In this document: piece after piece, positions 6,605 through 8,573 of the stretch
Position numbering within the stretch: the stretch's first letter is position 1
Layout: each line of letters begins with the position of its first letter
Assembly: GCA_030673345.1 (NCBI GenBank)
Contig: DAOVJH010000040.1
Location: 1-8,573 of the forward strand
Reading direction: 5' to 3'
DNA: 8,573 bases
From: Pseudomonadota bacterium
GTDB taxonomy: Bacteria > Pseudomonadota > Gammaproteobacteria > SZUA-229
Position numbers and translations under genes: made by a program
Notes under the pieces: model-generated
The model's input: the letters and a program-made list of their open reading frames with translations, nothing else
The model's database searches: none
What the model was told of the DNA's origin: nothing

Positions 6605-8338
6605 TTGAGTATATACATCAGTGGTATCGGCGTATCAAAAGGCATCGCGATAGGCGAAGCTTACGTACTTGCGCGCGAGAAAGTTGATGCCACACAAAAA
6701 AACCTGGCCGCCTCTGAGATAAATTCAGAAATAAAACGCTTTAAAAAAGCGATGAAGCTGGCAAACAGACAGCTACATGATATCAAGAAGAAAATTGCGA
6801 AGAACACCGCAGAGGATATCCTCGTTTTTATCGATACCCACCTGCTGATGCTGGAAGACCCGGCATTTGACGAAGGCACCATCGCCAATATCAAAGAATT
6901 TTCCTGTAATGCCGAATGGGCATTACAGATGCAGGGCGACCGCCTGGTGCAGGTATTCGATGAGATGGAAGACCCCTACCTACGTACCCGAAAAGATGAT
7001 GTCCTGCATGTCGTCAAACGCATACAGACAGCACTCGCAGGCAAAGATGAAGCACACGACGGTTCTTCCTACAAAGGGAAAATAATCGTTGCCGATGATC
7101 TGACACCTGCCGATACCATCATGATGCAGCACCAGAAAGTTGCCGGCTTCATCACTGAGTATGGCGGACCGCTATCACACACAGCGATACTCGCCAGAAA
7201 TCTTGGCATCCCCGCGATCGTCGGTCTGCATCATGCTCGCCAGCTCATCCACCGGGATGAGAACATCGTCATCGATGGTTTCACCGGCGTCGTCATCAAT
7301 TCACCGGATAATAAATCACTCAAATACTATCGCGCAGTAAAACGTGCTGAGACCACCAAACGCAACCTGTTAAACGATCTAAGCGGAAAACCGGCTGTTA
7401 CACTCGATAAAAAACAGATCACCCTGCACGGCAATATAGACAGGCCCGCCGATATACGCACCATTAAAAAATATGACGACACCGGTGTCGGCCTGTATCG
7501 CACCGAGATGTTATTCATCGAGCTCAATCAATGGCCCGACCAGCAGACACACTTCAAGACCTACAGGCGTGCGGTAAAAGCACTCAACGGCAAACCGTTG
7601 ACCATCCGCACCATGGACCTGGGTGCTGACAAAGAAATTCAGGATACCATCGATCATGGACCGATGGCACATAACCCCGCCATGGGTTTGCGCGCCATCC
7701 GCCGCTGCCTGAAAGAACCACAGGATTTTATGCCGCAGCTACTAGCCATCTTACGCGTCTCAGCTTATGGCCCGGTACGGATCATGATTCCTATGCTGAC
7801 CAACACCGAGGAACTTGATCAGGTTCTGAGTTTGATCGATGAAGCAAAGGCATTACTGACAAAGAAAAAGGTTGCCTTCGATAAAAAGATGGCCGTCGGT
7901 GCCATGATCGAGGTTCCCGCTGCAGCACTTGCTGCAGATGCATTTGCCCGCAAACTGGATTTTCTCTCCATCGGCACCAATGATCTTATCCAGTACACCC
8001 TGGCGATAGACCGGATCGATGATGAGGTAAACTACCTGTTCAACCCGCTGCACCCGGCCGTATTAAAACTGATCCAGATGACTCTGGAAGCTGGCAAAAA
8101 AGCTGGCATCCCTGTCTCTATGTGCGGAGAGATGGCCAGTGACACCCTGTATACCCGGCTGCTGCTCGGCATGGGGTTGGAGTATTTCAGCGTGCAGGCA
8201 AATGCCTTGCTGGAAATCAAACACATCATCGTTAATAGTACGCTTAAGAATCTGCAGGTCGAGGTTGAGGGCATCATGAAGATCTATGATGATGAAGAGA
8301 TTAAGTCGCGGGTTCAGCAGCTGGTTAATCTATTATAA
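6605..8338 (+). CDS. ptsI: Phosphoenolpyruvate-protein phosphotransferase (PTS Enzyme I)
   Basis: A 577-residue Enzyme I, which autophosphorylates from PEP and passes phosphate to HPr. The family start GIGVSKGIAIG lies at residues 7-17, so the TTG at 6605 is required; the next Met is near residue 51, too far in. The HPr-binding helical domain is followed by the phosphohistidine domain with His192 in GGPLSHTAILARN, and the PEP-binding barrel with GLYRTE (Arg299), TIRTMDLGAD (Arg335), LSIGTNDLIQYT (from Leu454) and catalytic Cys507 in SMCGEMASD. Length is that of E. coli PtsI (575). There is no N-terminal GAF domain, so this is a PtsI-type enzyme and not the PtsP (EI-Ntr) usual for PTS-Ntr in enterics. 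It is the last gene of the block; no gene is confidently seen after it. Confidence 0.97.
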   Translation: MSIYISGIGVSKGIAIGEAYVLAREKVDATQKNLAASEINSEIKRFKKAMKLANRQLHDIKKKIAKNTAEDILVFIDTHLLMLEDPAFDEGTIANIKEFSCNAEWALQMQGDRLVQVFDEMEDPYLRTRKDDVLHVVKRIQTALAGKDEAHDGSSYKGKIIVADDLTPADTIMMQHQKVAGFITEYGGPLSHTAILARNLGIPAIVGLHHARQLIHRDENIVIDGFTGVVINSPDNKSLKYYRAVKRAETTKRNLLNDLSGKPAVTLDKKQITLHGNIDRPADIRTIKKYDDTGVGLYRTEMLFIELNQWPDQQTHFKTYRRAVKALNGKPLTIRTMDLGADKEIQDTIDHGPMAHNPAMGLRAIRRCLKEPQDFMPQLLAILRVSAYGPVRIMIPMLTNTEELDQVLSLIDEAKALLTKKKVAFDKKMAVGAMIEVPAAALAADAFARKLDFLSIGTNDLIQYTLAIDRIDDEVNYLFNPLHPAVLKLIQMTLEAGKKAGIPVSMCGEMASDTLYTRLLLGMGLEYFSVQANALLEIKHIIVNSTLKNLQVEVEGIMKIYDDEEIKSRVQQLVNLL

Positions 8339-8573
8339 TTTCTCCTCTTCTTGCGTTAACTTTCTCTTACATAATATTTACAATTTACTTTTTATTAGGC
8401 ATTGCCGCTCCAGCATCGTCAGTTTTTGATTGCCCCCTTATAGGAGCGGATTTTATTCATTCCGCGATTTTGTATTAGGTTTAACTGAAACTAACTGAGT
8501 CAGGGACAGGTTGAATAATAACTACTGTTGATATTTAGTTAAGGATTGCGGAACAAGATTATTCAGCATATCC
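8339..8573. other. 3' tail of the window after ptsI, no confident gene
   Basis: The first 60 bases after ptsI are pyrimidine- and AT-rich. After this come short inverted repeats (8405-8465) and a longer imperfect pair (8510-8519 with 8558-8567). On the minus strand a short frame is open from the window edge to a TAG at 8522-8524, about 16 codons, which could be the extreme 3' end of a gene outside the window or chance. No plus-strand gene, tRNA or recognised insertion sequence was seen. Confidence 0.5.
8405..8449 (+). terminator. Inverted repeat, possible terminator of the PTS block
   Basis: CCGCTCC at 8405-8411 and GGAGCGG at 8443-8449 are a perfect 7-base inverted repeat followed by ATTTTATT. 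The position, 67 bases after the ptsI stop, suits transcript termination. The 31-base loop is long and the T-run is interrupted, so this is not a textbook intrinsic terminator. The right arm can instead pair with TCCGC at 8461-8465. Confidence 0.3.

Noticed and set aside
6605..8338. Identification of the last gene as ptsP (EI-Ntr)
   Set aside because: The protein starts directly with the Enzyme I N-terminus and has no GAF domain; its length is that of PtsI.

Overview
This window is the conserved gammaproteobacterial lptC-lptA-lptB-rpoN-hpf-ptsN region, followed by a block that differs from the enterobacterial version: hprK, rapZ, a single-domain mannose-type EIIA, ptsH (HPr) and ptsI (Enzyme I). 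All genes lie on the + strand and most are nearly contiguous. The gene order, the Lpt genes (a Gram-negative envelope), the short-type HPF and the presence of HprK point to a proteobacterium, most likely a gammaproteobacterium outside Enterobacterales and Pseudomonadales. An environmental or chemotrophic lineage is possible, but the species cannot be read from this window.

Layout. 1-1412: envelope block with the 3' end of lptC, then lptA and lptB, for LPS transport from inner to outer membrane. 1413-1550: a 138-base gap with no gene. 1551-3047: rpoN (sigma-54). 3048-3157: a gap with a good sigma-70-type promoter candidate, a small dyad and a clear ribosome binding site for hpf. 3158-3490: hpf. 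3575-8338: PTS block of ptsN, hprK, rapZ, EIIA-Man, ptsH and ptsI, with overlaps or gaps of 30 bases or less between neighbours. 8339-8573: 235 bases without a confident gene, containing short inverted repeats and possibly the extreme 3' end of a minus-strand gene.

How the genes fit together. EI (PtsI) takes phosphate from PEP and passes it to His16 of HPr. HPr can pass it to two EIIA proteins, EIIA-Ntr (PtsN, His75) and EIIA-Man (His10). HprK can phosphorylate or dephosphorylate HPr on a serine (Ser47 here), which normally opposes His phosphorylation. No membrane EIIB, EIIC or EIID component is in the window, so this looks like a regulatory phosphorelay and not a sugar importer. RapZ, an ATPase-type adaptor, sits inside the block. 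RpoN and HPF complete a set of global regulators for nitrogen or alternative transcription and for ribosome hibernation.

The window is well conserved and the genes are intact. No mobile element, CRISPR array, tRNA or rRNA was seen. No previously undescribed system stands out. The points most worth checking are the HprK-controlled soluble PTS, the promoter and dyad before hpf, the TTG start of ptsI with its overlapping 8-codon minicistron, the RapZ tail, the Walker A substitution in HprK, and the inverted repeats in the 3' tail.
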